Of a DNA stretch of 64,000 nucleotides, positions 53,813 through 61,316 are shown piece by piece. Below the pieces are notes generated by a model. It saw only the letters and a program-made list of their open reading frames with translations. It ran no database searches and was not told the DNA's origin. Each line of letters begins with the position of its first letter. The stretch's first letter is position 1. Origin of the DNA: Polyangiaceae bacterium (GTDB lineage Bacteria; Myxococcota_A; Polyangia; Polyangiales; Polyangiaceae); contig JAICQQ010000010.1 of the NCBI GenBank assembly GCA_025937785.1, positions 18,091 to 82,090 of the forward strand, in the 5' to 3' direction. Made by a program: the position numbers and the translations under genes.

Positions 53813-55092
53813 GCGCACCTCCCGAGCACCACCGACGCGTTCTGTCCGCCGAAACCGAACGAGTTGGACAGCACGTGGTCGACGCACAGCTCGCGCGGAC
53901 TTTCGCCGATGATGGCGAGGTCGCACTCCGGATCTCGCTCGCGGTGATGCGCGGTGCCGGGGAGGATGTTCTGCTGAAACGCCATGAGGCAAGCGGCAAG
54001 CTCGATGGCCCCGGAGGCGGCCATCAGGTGCCCCACGGCGCCCTTGATCGAGCTGACCGGTATGCGCTCCGCGACCTGGCCGAAGGCCGCGCGGATCGCG
54101 CGGACCTCCGCCGGATCGTTCAGCGGTGTCCCGGTGCCGTGCGCGTTGATGTAGCCGATCGCAGCGGCGTCGAGCCGAGCGCGCTCGAGCGCGCGCACCA
54201 TGGCTCGGGTCGCTGCGCTGGCGTCTGGCCGCGGCGCGGTGGCTTTGTAAGCGTCCTGAGTGCTGCCCCACCCGAGCACCTCGGCGAGCGGTTTCGCACC
54301 GCGCGCCCGGGCGCGTTCGGCCGATTCGAGCACGAAGATCGCCGCGCCTTCCCCCATCGCCAGGCCGTCTCGCCTGCGGTCGAAAGGTCGGCACGCGTCG
54401 GGCTCGTGACGCGGCGACGGGGCACCGAGCCGCGCCATGCCACCGATGCCGAGCGGGTTCAGCATCGAGTCCGAGGCTCCGCACACGACCAGCGCCGCTT
54501 CGCCGCGCTCGATCAAACGAGCGCCGTGAGCCAGCGAGAGCGCGCCCGCAGCGCATGCCGACGTGTGCACCACACGCGGCCCGCCGAGCCCCAAGGTGTC
54601 GGCGATCAGGCGCGCCGTGAGATCCACCGGCGCCCGAAAGCGTACCCCGGGGAGCGCCGCTTCGGCCTCCCTTGCCCAACGGATCTGCCCCTCTTGCATG
54701 AGCGGCGCAAAGTCCTCGAGCAACGCTCGTTCCAGGCCCAGCGCGAGGCACAGCCAGGCGTCCGGCTCTGACTCACAGCCTGCGCTGCGCCAGGCTTCGA
54801 GCGCCGCGAGCACGCCGAAGGCTACCTTTCGGTCCCGTAGCATGCCCTGGCCCTCCCAAGCGCTGAAGCTTTCCGCGTGAGCGCTCTCGGGCTGGTGTTC
54901 GCGCATCCAGGCCGCGCTGGTGTGCGCCACGGGAACCTCGCCAGCGACGCGCGTGGGGAAGCAGGACGCGTCGAAGGACCGAATCGGTCCCACGGCGCTG
55001 GCTCCGGCGGCGAGCGCATCCCAGAACCGCTCGGTTCCGACTCCGAAGGGGGAGACGACGCCGACACCCGTGATCACCGCGCGCGGCTTCAT
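53809..55092 (-). CDS. Beta-ketoacyl synthase (KS-alpha) 2
   Basis: 427 residues, FabF-like condensing enzyme with complete triad: Cys180 in HTSACAAGAL, His318 in NAHGTGTPLND, His355 in KGAVGHLMAASGA, plus Lys350 and the glycine-rich end SNSFGFGGQNASVVL. It elongates ACP-bound acyl chains with malonyl-ACP. Start and stop overlap neighbouring genes by 4 bases. It is distinct from KS 1 in sequence, so two elongation steps or chain ranges may be served. Confidence 0.92.
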   Translation of the reverse strand: MKPRAVITGVGVVSPFGVGTERFWDALAAGASAVGPIRSFDASCFPTRVAGEVPVAHTSAAWMREHQPESAHAESFSAWEGQGMLRDRKVAFGVLAALEAWRSAGCESEPDAWLCLALGLERALLEDFAPLMQEGQIRWAREAEAALPGVRFRAPVDLTARLIADTLGLGGPRVVHTSACAAGALSLAHGARLIERGEAALVVCGASDSMLNPLGIGGMARLGAPSPRHEPDACRPFDRRRDGLAMGEGAAIFVLESAERARARGAKPLAEVLGWGSTQDAYKATAPRPDASAATRAMVRALERARLDAAAIGYINAHGTGTPLNDPAEVRAIRAAFGQVAERIPVSSIKGAVGHLMAASGAIELAACLMAFQQNILPGTAHHRERDPECDLAIIGESPRELCVDHVLSNSFGFGGQNASVVLGRCA

Positions 55093-56138
55093 ACGGCCCC
55101 CGAGCGAAGGGCAACGATGCCGACGTCGCCGTCCAAGCCGTGACTGACGACGACGACGCGAGCCAGCTGCTCCGAAGCGAGCAGATCGAGGGCGACCGCC
55201 CAGGCCAGCGCCGGGCTGGCTGCCAGCGATTCGCCGAGAACCATCGAAACATCGAGCACCGGGCAGCCGGGCAGCACGGCGTCGGCGAACGCCGCGATCG
55301 ACTCGCGCGCCGGGGGTCCCCACGGCGCGACGATGACGGCGTCGACGCCGGAGCCGTCGAGCCCCGCGTGCCCGGTTACCGAGACGTACTCCAAGAACCC
55401 GAGGGCCCGCCCGCTAGCCGTCGGGCGAGCCAGCGCGAGGAGCGCGGCGCCCTCGCCCGGCACCAGGCCGCGCTCGGCCCAACCCTCGCGCACGAGCTCC
55501 GCCCAGGTGACGGCGTGCACGCTCGAATCGGCGCCTCCCGCGAGGGCCCGATCGCACTCACCGCCGAGGACGGCGTGCGCGGCCTCGAGCAGCGCCACGA
55601 CCGTGCCCGTGCCCCGCGAGAAGAACGCCGCGTTGGGGCCCTGGGTGCCGTGAAGGATGGCGCTGTGGCACAGCGTGAAGTTGTTCATGAGCTGGAAGGC
55701 GAACAGCGGGTTTACGGCAGCGAGCCCCTCTTCGCCGAAGCGTGTCAGCGAAAGCTCGTGGTCTCGCACGCTGGCCGCGAGCAGCGCGGTGAGCTGCTCG
55801 ATGGAACCTCCCGACGCGCCGACCCCGAGGTAGAACCCGACATCTTCGAGTCCCTCACGCCAGTCCGCGTCATGCAACACGGCGGCGCTCGCCATCGAGG
55901 CCAGCACGGCGCTGCGCGACATCAAGAGGCGGGCACGCTTTTCGACGACGGACTCCGGTGCAGTGAGTGACTCGACCTCGAACGACAACGTGCCCGGGTG
56001 TGAGACCGCGAGCTCGATCGAGGGCGTCGGCTGACAGCGCACGCTCGTCAGGATTTGGCCGAGGCCCCGCCAGCCGCGCCCGTGCGCGCTGACTGCCCCG
56101 GCGCCGACGATCGGAACTGGAGGCACGAGCGCTCCCAT
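55089..56138 (-). CDS. Ketosynthase-fold protein without active-site residues (KS-beta/CLF-like) 1
   Basis: 349 residues from the ATG at 56138. It begins PVPIVGAGAVSAHG like a KS. At the Cys position it reads NAAFFSRGTGTVVALLEAA, with no Cys, and no HGTGT or KxxxGH remains. GLVPGEGAALLALARP matches the KS interior. It is shorter than KS proteins by about 60 residues, mainly in the C-terminal half. The best match in layout is Ketoacyl-synt_2-type or chain-length-factor-like proteins. It is probably the partner of KS 1, whose gene ends on the same base at which this one begins. Confidence 0.8.
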   Translation of the reverse strand: MGALVPPVPIVGAGAVSAHGRGWRGLGQILTSVRCQPTPSIELAVSHPGTLSFEVESLTAPESVVEKRARLLMSRSAVLASMASAAVLHDADWREGLEDVGFYLGVGASGGSIEQLTALLAASVRDHELSLTRFGEEGLAAVNPLFAFQLMNNFTLCHSAILHGTQGPNAAFFSRGTGTVVALLEAAHAVLGGECDRALAGGADSSVHAVTWAELVREGWAERGLVPGEGAALLALARPTASGRALGFLEYVSVTGHAGLDGSGVDAVIVAPWGPPARESIAAFADAVLPGCPVLDVSMVLGESLAASPALAWAVALDLLASEQLARVVVVSHGLDGDVGIVALRSGAV

Positions 56139-57343
56139 CACGTCACCCGTTCCACGACGATGCAAGCGTTGGCGCCACCGAACGCGAAAGCATTGACCAG
56201 CGCCGAAGAAGCGTCGCACGCGACCGCAGCCCCCTGCACGTGTCGCAGCTCGCACTCGGGATCCGGCTGGTTCAGGTTCGCGGTCGGGAACAAGCACCCG
56301 CTGTGCACGGAGTGGACGGCGCACACAAAGCCGACCGCTCCGGCGCCGGCCACCCAATGCCCGACGGCGCCCTTGACCGAGCTCACGTACACGTCCTGCC
56401 AGTTCGAGCCGAGCACGCGGCGGATCGCCCTCGCTTCGACCGCGTCGTTCAGCGGGGTCGAGGTACCGTGCGCATGCACGTAGTCGACCGAGGTCCGTCC
56501 GGCGTCGGCGAGGGCACCGTACATGGCTCGCGCAGCACCCTCGCCTTCCGGATCAGGCTTGGTCAAGTGGTATGCGTCCAGCGTGCGCGCGCTGCCGCTG
56601 ACCTCGATGCCCAAGCGCGAAGGTGCATTCGACAGCACCACCATGGCGGCGCCTTCACCGACCACGAAGCCATCTCTGCGCACGTCGAACGGACACGATA
56701 CGCCGCGGGCCGAGAGCGCGCCAAGCTTGCCGAAGCCCACGAGCATCAGCGGGTCGACGTCGGCACCCACGCCGCCGCACAGGGCCACGTCGCACTCGCC
56801 GAGCCGGATCGCGCGGGTCGCTTCGACGATGGCGGCGGCGCCGGACGCGCACGCGATCGAGATGGTCTGCACTGATCCGCGCGCGCCGATCTCGCGCGCC
56901 AGCGCGGACGCTACCGCCGCCGGGGAGACCGCGCTGGCGTCGATGCTCTGCGCCAGCGGTCGCGCCTGGATCCCGAACGCCTCGTGATCGAATACCGGTC
57001 CGCCGCCCGCGGCGCGAGCGAGCGCGCGGATCGTCGCGAACGAGGCGCGGCCGGATTCTGCGCCGATGAACACGCCGATGCGCTCGGGCGCGGCGTCGGC
57101 GCTCGCCATGGCCCAGGCTTCGCGGGCGGCATGCTGGGCCAGCGCGAGGCGGCGGTCGTCGGTGTGCTCGAAGCGGCGCGGGATGCTGGCGGCAACCGTG
57201 CACGGGAAGTTCGCGACGTCGAACTGCTGCACCGCCTGTACCGCCGAGCGCCCTTCGGCGAGCGCTGCGGCGCTCTCGGCCCAGGTATCGCCGAGCGGTG
57301 TGATGGCTCCGAGGCCCGCGACGTAGACGCGGCGCCTGCTCAC
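56138..57343 (-). CDS. Beta-ketoacyl synthase (KS-alpha) 1
   Basis: 401 residues from a GTG overlapping the dehydratase stop (GTGA). The condensing-enzyme triad is intact: Cys165 (ISIACASGAAA), His292 (HAHGTSTPLND), His329 with Lys324 (VKGAVGHWVAGAG). The C-terminal loop is NAFAFGGANACIVV. It is FabF-like; substrate length cannot be read from the sequence. It is second in a six-gene unit (dehydratase, KS 1, KS-like 1, KS 2, KS-like 2, ACP). Confidence 0.92.
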   Translation of the reverse strand: MSRRRVYVAGLGAITPLGDTWAESAAALAEGRSAVQAVQQFDVANFPCTVAASIPRRFEHTDDRRLALAQHAAREAWAMASADAAPERIGVFIGAESGRASFATIRALARAAGGGPVFDHEAFGIQARPLAQSIDASAVSPAAVASALAREIGARGSVQTISIACASGAAAIVEATRAIRLGECDVALCGGVGADVDPLMLVGFGKLGALSARGVSCPFDVRRDGFVVGEGAAMVVLSNAPSRLGIEVSGSARTLDAYHLTKPDPEGEGAARAMYGALADAGRTSVDYVHAHGTSTPLNDAVEARAIRRVLGSNWQDVYVSSVKGAVGHWVAGAGAVGFVCAVHSVHSGCLFPTANLNQPDPECELRHVQGAAVACDASSALVNAFAFGGANACIVVERVT

Positions 57344-57822
57344 GACGAAGTCGCGGGCCCGCCCTCCGAAGAGCCCGTGAGCCAGATGTTCAGAACCTCG
57401 CGCCGCCGTTCCAACAGCTTGGGCTCGGTGACGCGAGCGAAAGCGAAAGTCAGCTCGGCCTCCGCGGCCAGCTCTCCGTCGAGGCGCGCGCTGGTGCGGA
57501 CGCGGCCTCCGTCTTCACTCGCGTGATTGCCGAGCGCTTCGAGCTCGAGTCGATCGCCGGGTCGGACGAGCTTCTTGAACTTGGCCTTGTCTACCATCGT
57601 GAGCAGCGCATGAAGGTCGGTACGGCCGCGTTGCCGGAGCGTGGCTTCGAGCAAGACGCCGCCGAGCTGAGCGAGCGCTTCGAGGATCAGTGCGCCGGGC
57701 ATCACGGGATGTCCCGGAAAGTGATCGACGAAGATGTCGTCTGCGAGCGACACGCACTTCACGCCCGCGGCGAACTCGGGCGGCTCGAGCGAGGTGATCC
57801 GGTCGAGCAGCACGTAGCGCAT
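57340..57822 (-). CDS. FabZ-like 3-hydroxyacyl-ACP dehydratase
   Basis: 160 residues, hot-dog fold. The FabZ signature HFPGHPVMPGALILEALAQ shows catalytic His34 and Glu48. The C-terminal 30 residues are an unusual extension (LLERRREVLNIWL then Ser/Gly-rich). It removes water from 3-hydroxyacyl-ACP to give the enoyl form. It leads the minus operon; 110 bases separate it from the divergent radical SAM 3 gene. No strong ribosome site is seen ahead of the ATG. Confidence 0.9.
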   Translation of the reverse strand: MRYVLLDRITSLEPPEFAAGVKCVSLADDIFVDHFPGHPVMPGALILEALAQLGGVLLEATLRQRGRTDLHALLTMVDKAKFKKLVRPGDRLELEALGNHASEDGGRVRTSARLDGELAAEAELTFAFARVTEPKLLERRREVLNIWLTGSSEGGPATSS

Positions 57823-57848
57823 GAGGCGGTACTACCACAGCTTGGCGC

Positions 57849-57878
57849 TTTACGGACCGGGCTTCTCTTTGCTACCGT
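57849..57878 (+). promoter_or_regulatory. Putative promoter for radical SAM 3
   Basis: TTTACG (57849-57854) and TACCGT (57873-57878), 18 bases apart, in the 110-base divergent region between the dehydratase and radical SAM 3. The second element is part of CTTTGCTACC, resembling CTTGCTACTT ahead of radical SAM 1. The match to consensus is weak. Confidence 0.25.
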
Positions 57879-57932
57879 CCCTTCGACGCGCGGAGCTCAG
57901 CTAGCGAGTGAACGCGAGTGAAAGGGAACGCC

Positions 57933-59657
57933 ATGGATTGCACGACGTGTACTCCCACTCCAGCCCGGAAGGACCGCCCCCACACGTTTCTGGCGCACGA
58001 GCACGCGAGCTGTCCCTCGTGTGCAGCACGCATCGAAGGGCGCGTCGTGCTGCGCGCCGGTCGCGTCTACAATCTGCTCCGCTGCCCCCAGTGCGGCCCG
58101 CAAGAGCTGCTCGTCGCCGAGGACTCGGCTCGCTACCTGGAGGAGTTTCTCGCCAAGGGCCAGGTGCCCGATGGGCATGCCGGCGACTGGCTGTTCAAGA
58201 CGACGACCTCGACCTGTCCCGCGTGCCTGGCCTTGCTCGAAGCCGAGGTGGTGATCCGTGACGGCAAGGTCTTCTTCAAGAAAGAGTGCCGCAAATGCGG
58301 TCCGTCGGAGGCGCTGGTCTCCGAGGACGCCAGGTACTACGTGCAAGCCTACGCTTTCGCCCGCGCGGGCACCGAGCCGCTCGAGTTCACGCAGCCGGCA
58401 AAGCTCGGTTGCCCCGTCGATTGCGGAACCTGCAGCGATCACGAACAGCACACCTGCCTGCCCATCATCGAGGTCACCGATCACTGCAACCTCGAGTGCC
58501 CGATCTGCATCGTCGACAACCAGTACTCATCGCACATGTCGCTCGAGGTCTTCGAACGCACGGTCGAGGGGCTAGTACGCGCTGAAGGTCGCTGCGAGTC
58601 CGTGGCCATCTGCGGCGGTGAACCCACGAGCCACCCCCGCATCTTCGACCTGATCCGCGCTGCAGATCGCCCCGAGATCGGTCGCGTGGTGCTGATCACG
58701 AATGGCCTGCGCATCGGGCGCGACCTGGGCTTCGCCAGGCAAATCAAAGACAGCGGCGCCTACGTCGCGCTGCAGCTCGATGGCTTCGACGCCGAAACGC
58801 ACCGCGTGCTCCGCGGCCGCGATCTCACCGAAGAGAAAGCGGCGACGCTGCGCACATTGCGCGAGCTCCGCATCCCGACGCAGCTCATTTTCGTGGCCGC
58901 GCGCGGGGTCAACGAGCACCAGATCGGGCAGGCCGTCGACCTGCTCCTCGGCGAAGACCACATACTATCGCTGAACTTCCAGCCCGTGGCTTTGACCGGC
59001 AACGGCGGTGGGCGCTTCAGCCACGACCCGATGGATCGTCTGACCATTCCAGGCGTGATCGCGGCGGTGGCCGAGCAAACCAACGGTCGCATCAGAAAGA
59101 GCGACTTTTCGCCGCTGCCCTGCTCGCATCCGCAGTGCGTCTCGCTCACCTATTTGCTGCGTCTCAACGATGGCAGTTACCTGCCGTTTCCGCGCTTCAT
59201 CGACTTCAGAAAGCACGGCAGCCTGCTCAGGTCGTCGGCGACGTTACCGGCGACCGCCGAGATGCACGACACGCTGCACGAGGTCATCCACGACTTGTAT
59301 GCGCGCGAACGAGAGATCGAGCGAGGTTCCGAAGCGCTCGCGGCGCTGCGGCGAGCGCTCGATGTGATGTTCCCGGGGCGGCCGGTCAGCGTGAAGGAAG
59401 AGCTGCGCATCGGCGAGGCTCAGGCCAAATCCATCTTCTTGCACCACTACATGGATCCGCACGATTTCGATCTGGAGCGACTGCGGAAGTGCTGTCACCA
59501 CTACGCGCAGGCGGACGGTCGCATCATGCCCGGTTGCGGCTTCAACCTGTTTCATCGTGGAGCCGCGAAGGGCCCGGACACCGCCGTGCCCGCTTGGGCG
59601 AAGCATGCTCCGCTGGGCTCGGGGACAGCGAGCGCGCGGCTCCGCGTCGTGACCTGA
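57933..59657 (+). CDS. Radical SAM protein 3, Tes/MJ0619-like with two N-terminal Cys4 sites
   Basis: 574 residues from the ATG at 57933 (AAAGGGAA upstream; a GTG at 57918 is possible). Two tandem Cys4 modules: Cys27/30/51/54 and Cys95/98/119/122, both of the form CPxC...C(P/R)xCGP. Then CPVDCGTC (160-167), CNLECPIC (185-192), CGGEPTSHP, FQPVALTGNGGG, and a C-terminal KCCHHY...GRIMPGCGFN. It is closer to the archaeal family pattern (DLERLRKCC, DGRIMP) than radical SAM 1 and 2. Probable substrate: an acyl chain made by the adjacent enzymes. Its stop shares a base with the next start. Confidence 0.9.
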   Translation: MDCTTCTPTPARKDRPHTFLAHEHASCPSCAARIEGRVVLRAGRVYNLLRCPQCGPQELLVAEDSARYLEEFLAKGQVPDGHAGDWLFKTTTSTCPACLALLEAEVVIRDGKVFFKKECRKCGPSEALVSEDARYYVQAYAFARAGTEPLEFTQPAKLGCPVDCGTCSDHEQHTCLPIIEVTDHCNLECPICIVDNQYSSHMSLEVFERTVEGLVRAEGRCESVAICGGEPTSHPRIFDLIRAADRPEIGRVVLITNGLRIGRDLGFARQIKDSGAYVALQLDGFDAETHRVLRGRDLTEEKAATLRTLRELRIPTQLIFVAARGVNEHQIGQAVDLLLGEDHILSLNFQPVALTGNGGGRFSHDPMDRLTIPGVIAAVAEQTNGRIRKSDFSPLPCSHPQCVSLTYLLRLNDGSYLPFPRFIDFRKHGSLLRSSATLPATAEMHDTLHEVIHDLYAREREIERGSEALAALRRALDVMFPGRPVSVKEELRIGEAQAKSIFLHHYMDPHDFDLERLRKCCHHYAQADGRIMPGCGFNLFHRGAAKGPDTAVPAWAKHAPLGSGTASARLRVVT

Positions 59658-60397
59658 TGAGGCTGCTCGAAGGCCGCGTCGCGCTGGTGACGGGAGGGTC
59701 GCGCGGCCTCGGTCGAGCGATCTGTTTGGCGCTCGCGCGCGAGGGCGCGGACGTAGCCTTCAACTACTCCAGGAACGACGCGGACGCCGCTGATCTGCTC
59801 GAGCGCCTCCAGGCTGCCGGGGTGCGTGGCTGGGCCTCGAAGACCTCGGTGCTCGATCGAGCTGGCTTGCAGACGCTGGCGCGCACCCTTGAAACAGACG
59901 CCGGCCAGATCGACATCCTGGTCAACAACGCGGGCGTCGGCCAGGTCGTTCCGCTCGCGCTCATGGAGGAAGAGGACTGGGACCGAGTGATGTCGGTCAA
60001 CGTGAAGGGCGCCTTCCTGACGACGCAGGCGGTGATGCGGGGCATGATCAAGCGGCGCCGCGGCAGGGTCCTCAACATCAGCTCGCTGGCAGGCCTCAAG
60101 ATGATGGAAGCGCCCGTGCACTACGCGGCCTCGAAGGCCGCGCTGAAGGGCTTCACCGAGGCGCTGGCGAAGGAGATCGGGCGCTACGGCATTACCGTCA
60201 ATTGTCTGGCGCCCGGCATCCTCGAAGAAGGGGTGAGCACCAACCTGCCCGAATCGAGGCTGGCCGAGTATCTGCGGCATTGCGCGCTCGGTCGCAAAGG
60301 GACCTTCGACGAGTGCGCCGAGGTGGCGGCGTTCCTCGTCTCCGATCGGAACAGCTACATGAACGGCGCGACCATCGTACTGGATGGCGGCGTCTGA
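59657..60397 (+). CDS. FabG-like 3-oxoacyl-ACP reductase (SDR)
   Basis: 246 residues. TGGSRGLG (13-20), VNNAGVGQ, Ser in ISSLAG, YAASK catalytic pair, and the C-terminal YMNGATIVLDGGV. All catalytic residues are present. It most likely reduces the 3-oxoacyl-ACP made by the cluster's ketosynthases with NADPH. It is coupled to radical SAM 3 (TGATG). Confidence 0.92.
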   Translation: MRLLEGRVALVTGGSRGLGRAICLALAREGADVAFNYSRNDADAADLLERLQAAGVRGWASKTSVLDRAGLQTLARTLETDAGQIDILVNNAGVGQVVPLALMEEEDWDRVMSVNVKGAFLTTQAVMRGMIKRRRGRVLNISSLAGLKMMEAPVHYAASKAALKGFTEALAKEIGRYGITVNCLAPGILEEGVSTNLPESRLAEYLRHCALGRKGTFDECAEVAAFLVSDRNSYMNGATIVLDGGV

Positions 60398-60400
60398 AGC

Positions 60401-61177
60401 TCAACCGACGACGGAGTAGCCGCCGTCCACGTGCAGCGTTTGGCCGTGAACCATCGCCGCGGCGTCGCTGCACAGGAAGCCGACCACGTTGGCCACGTCT
60501 TCGGGGGTCGTGAGGCGCCCGAGCGGCGTGCGACTGCTCGCCACCTCGACGAGGTGCGCCCGGTTCGGGAAGTGTTCGAGCGCCCGCGTCGGTACCAGAC
60601 CAGGGCTGACCACGTTGATGCGAACCCCCGCAGGGCCTAGCTCGAGCGCCAGCTGCCTAGCGATGGCTTCGAGCGCCGCTTTGCTGGCGGCGACCGCCGC
60701 GTACTGTGGGATCGCGCGGACAGCGCCCAGCGAGCTCAGCGCCACGATCGAAGCGCCACGCGCCAAGAGCGAGCCCCGCTCGGGCCCGGCCTGGATCAAG
60801 CCCTGGACCAAGCTGAAGAGCGACCTGGCGTTCACATCCATGGCCCAGTCCAGGTGGCGAGCCGTCAGTTCGTGCACGCCGCGAAAGACACCCGAAGCCG
60901 CGGCGTGGACCAAAACATCGATGCGATCGAACTCAGCGCACACTGCCTTTACGAACGCCTCCGAGCTCGCGGTGTCGCCGAAGTTGACACGAAAGACGCT
61001 CGGCGCGCGCCCGCGAAGCGCTTCGAGCTCAGCGGCGGTGGCTCGCGCTCGCTCGTGATCCGAAAAGTACGCGATGCCCACTTCTGCGCCGCGAGCCGCC
61101 AGCAGCCGGCAAATGGCACGCCCGATGTCTCCTGACGCCCCGGTGACGAGCGCCTGCTTACCGCTCAAGTCCAGCAT
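60401..61177 (-). CDS. fabL: Enoyl-ACP reductase of the FabL type (SDR)
   Basis: 258 residues. The cofactor loop is TGASGDIGR (12-20). The active site has Tyr159 and Lys166 separated by six residues (Y-AAVAAS-K), the spacing of enoyl reductases rather than the YxxxK of ketoreductases. The run VNVVSPGLVPTRALEHFPNR is close to Bacillus FabL (YgaA). C-terminal VHGQTLHVDGGYS. It saturates enoyl-ACP with NADPH. It lies 3 bases from the convergent FabG-like gene and completes a full reductive cycle for the cluster. Confidence 0.87.
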   Translation of the reverse strand: MLDLSGKQALVTGASGDIGRAICRLLAARGAEVGIAYFSDHERARATAAELEALRGRAPSVFRVNFGDTASSEAFVKAVCAEFDRIDVLVHAAASGVFRGVHELTARHLDWAMDVNARSLFSLVQGLIQAGPERGSLLARGASIVALSSLGAVRAIPQYAAVAASKAALEAIARQLALELGPAGVRINVVSPGLVPTRALEHFPNRAHLVEVASSRTPLGRLTTPEDVANVVGFLCSDAAAMVHGQTLHVDGGYSVVG

Positions 61178-61316
61178 TGCAAGGTCGGCGGAGTATACCT
61201 TCAGTTCCGATGCTCACGCAGCGGCTTCGTGGGCGAGTCCCGCGAGTAAACTTGCGGGGGCACCGTGCTCCCTCGCGTCAGTCTGGCCTCGAGCCGTGTA
61301 CGCCGTGGGACCGCGG

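Noticed and set aside
52625..54751. A single 708-residue protein
   Set aside because: Only the part from 53812 downward is ketosynthase-like; the upstream part is the other-frame reading of KS 2.
44962..61177. Aryl-polyene cluster
   Set aside because: The KS/KS-like/ACP/FabZ set is similar, but no ammonia-lyase, adenylation or glycosyl/acyltransferase genes typical of aryl polyenes are present. An enoyl reductase and three radical SAM genes argue for a different product.
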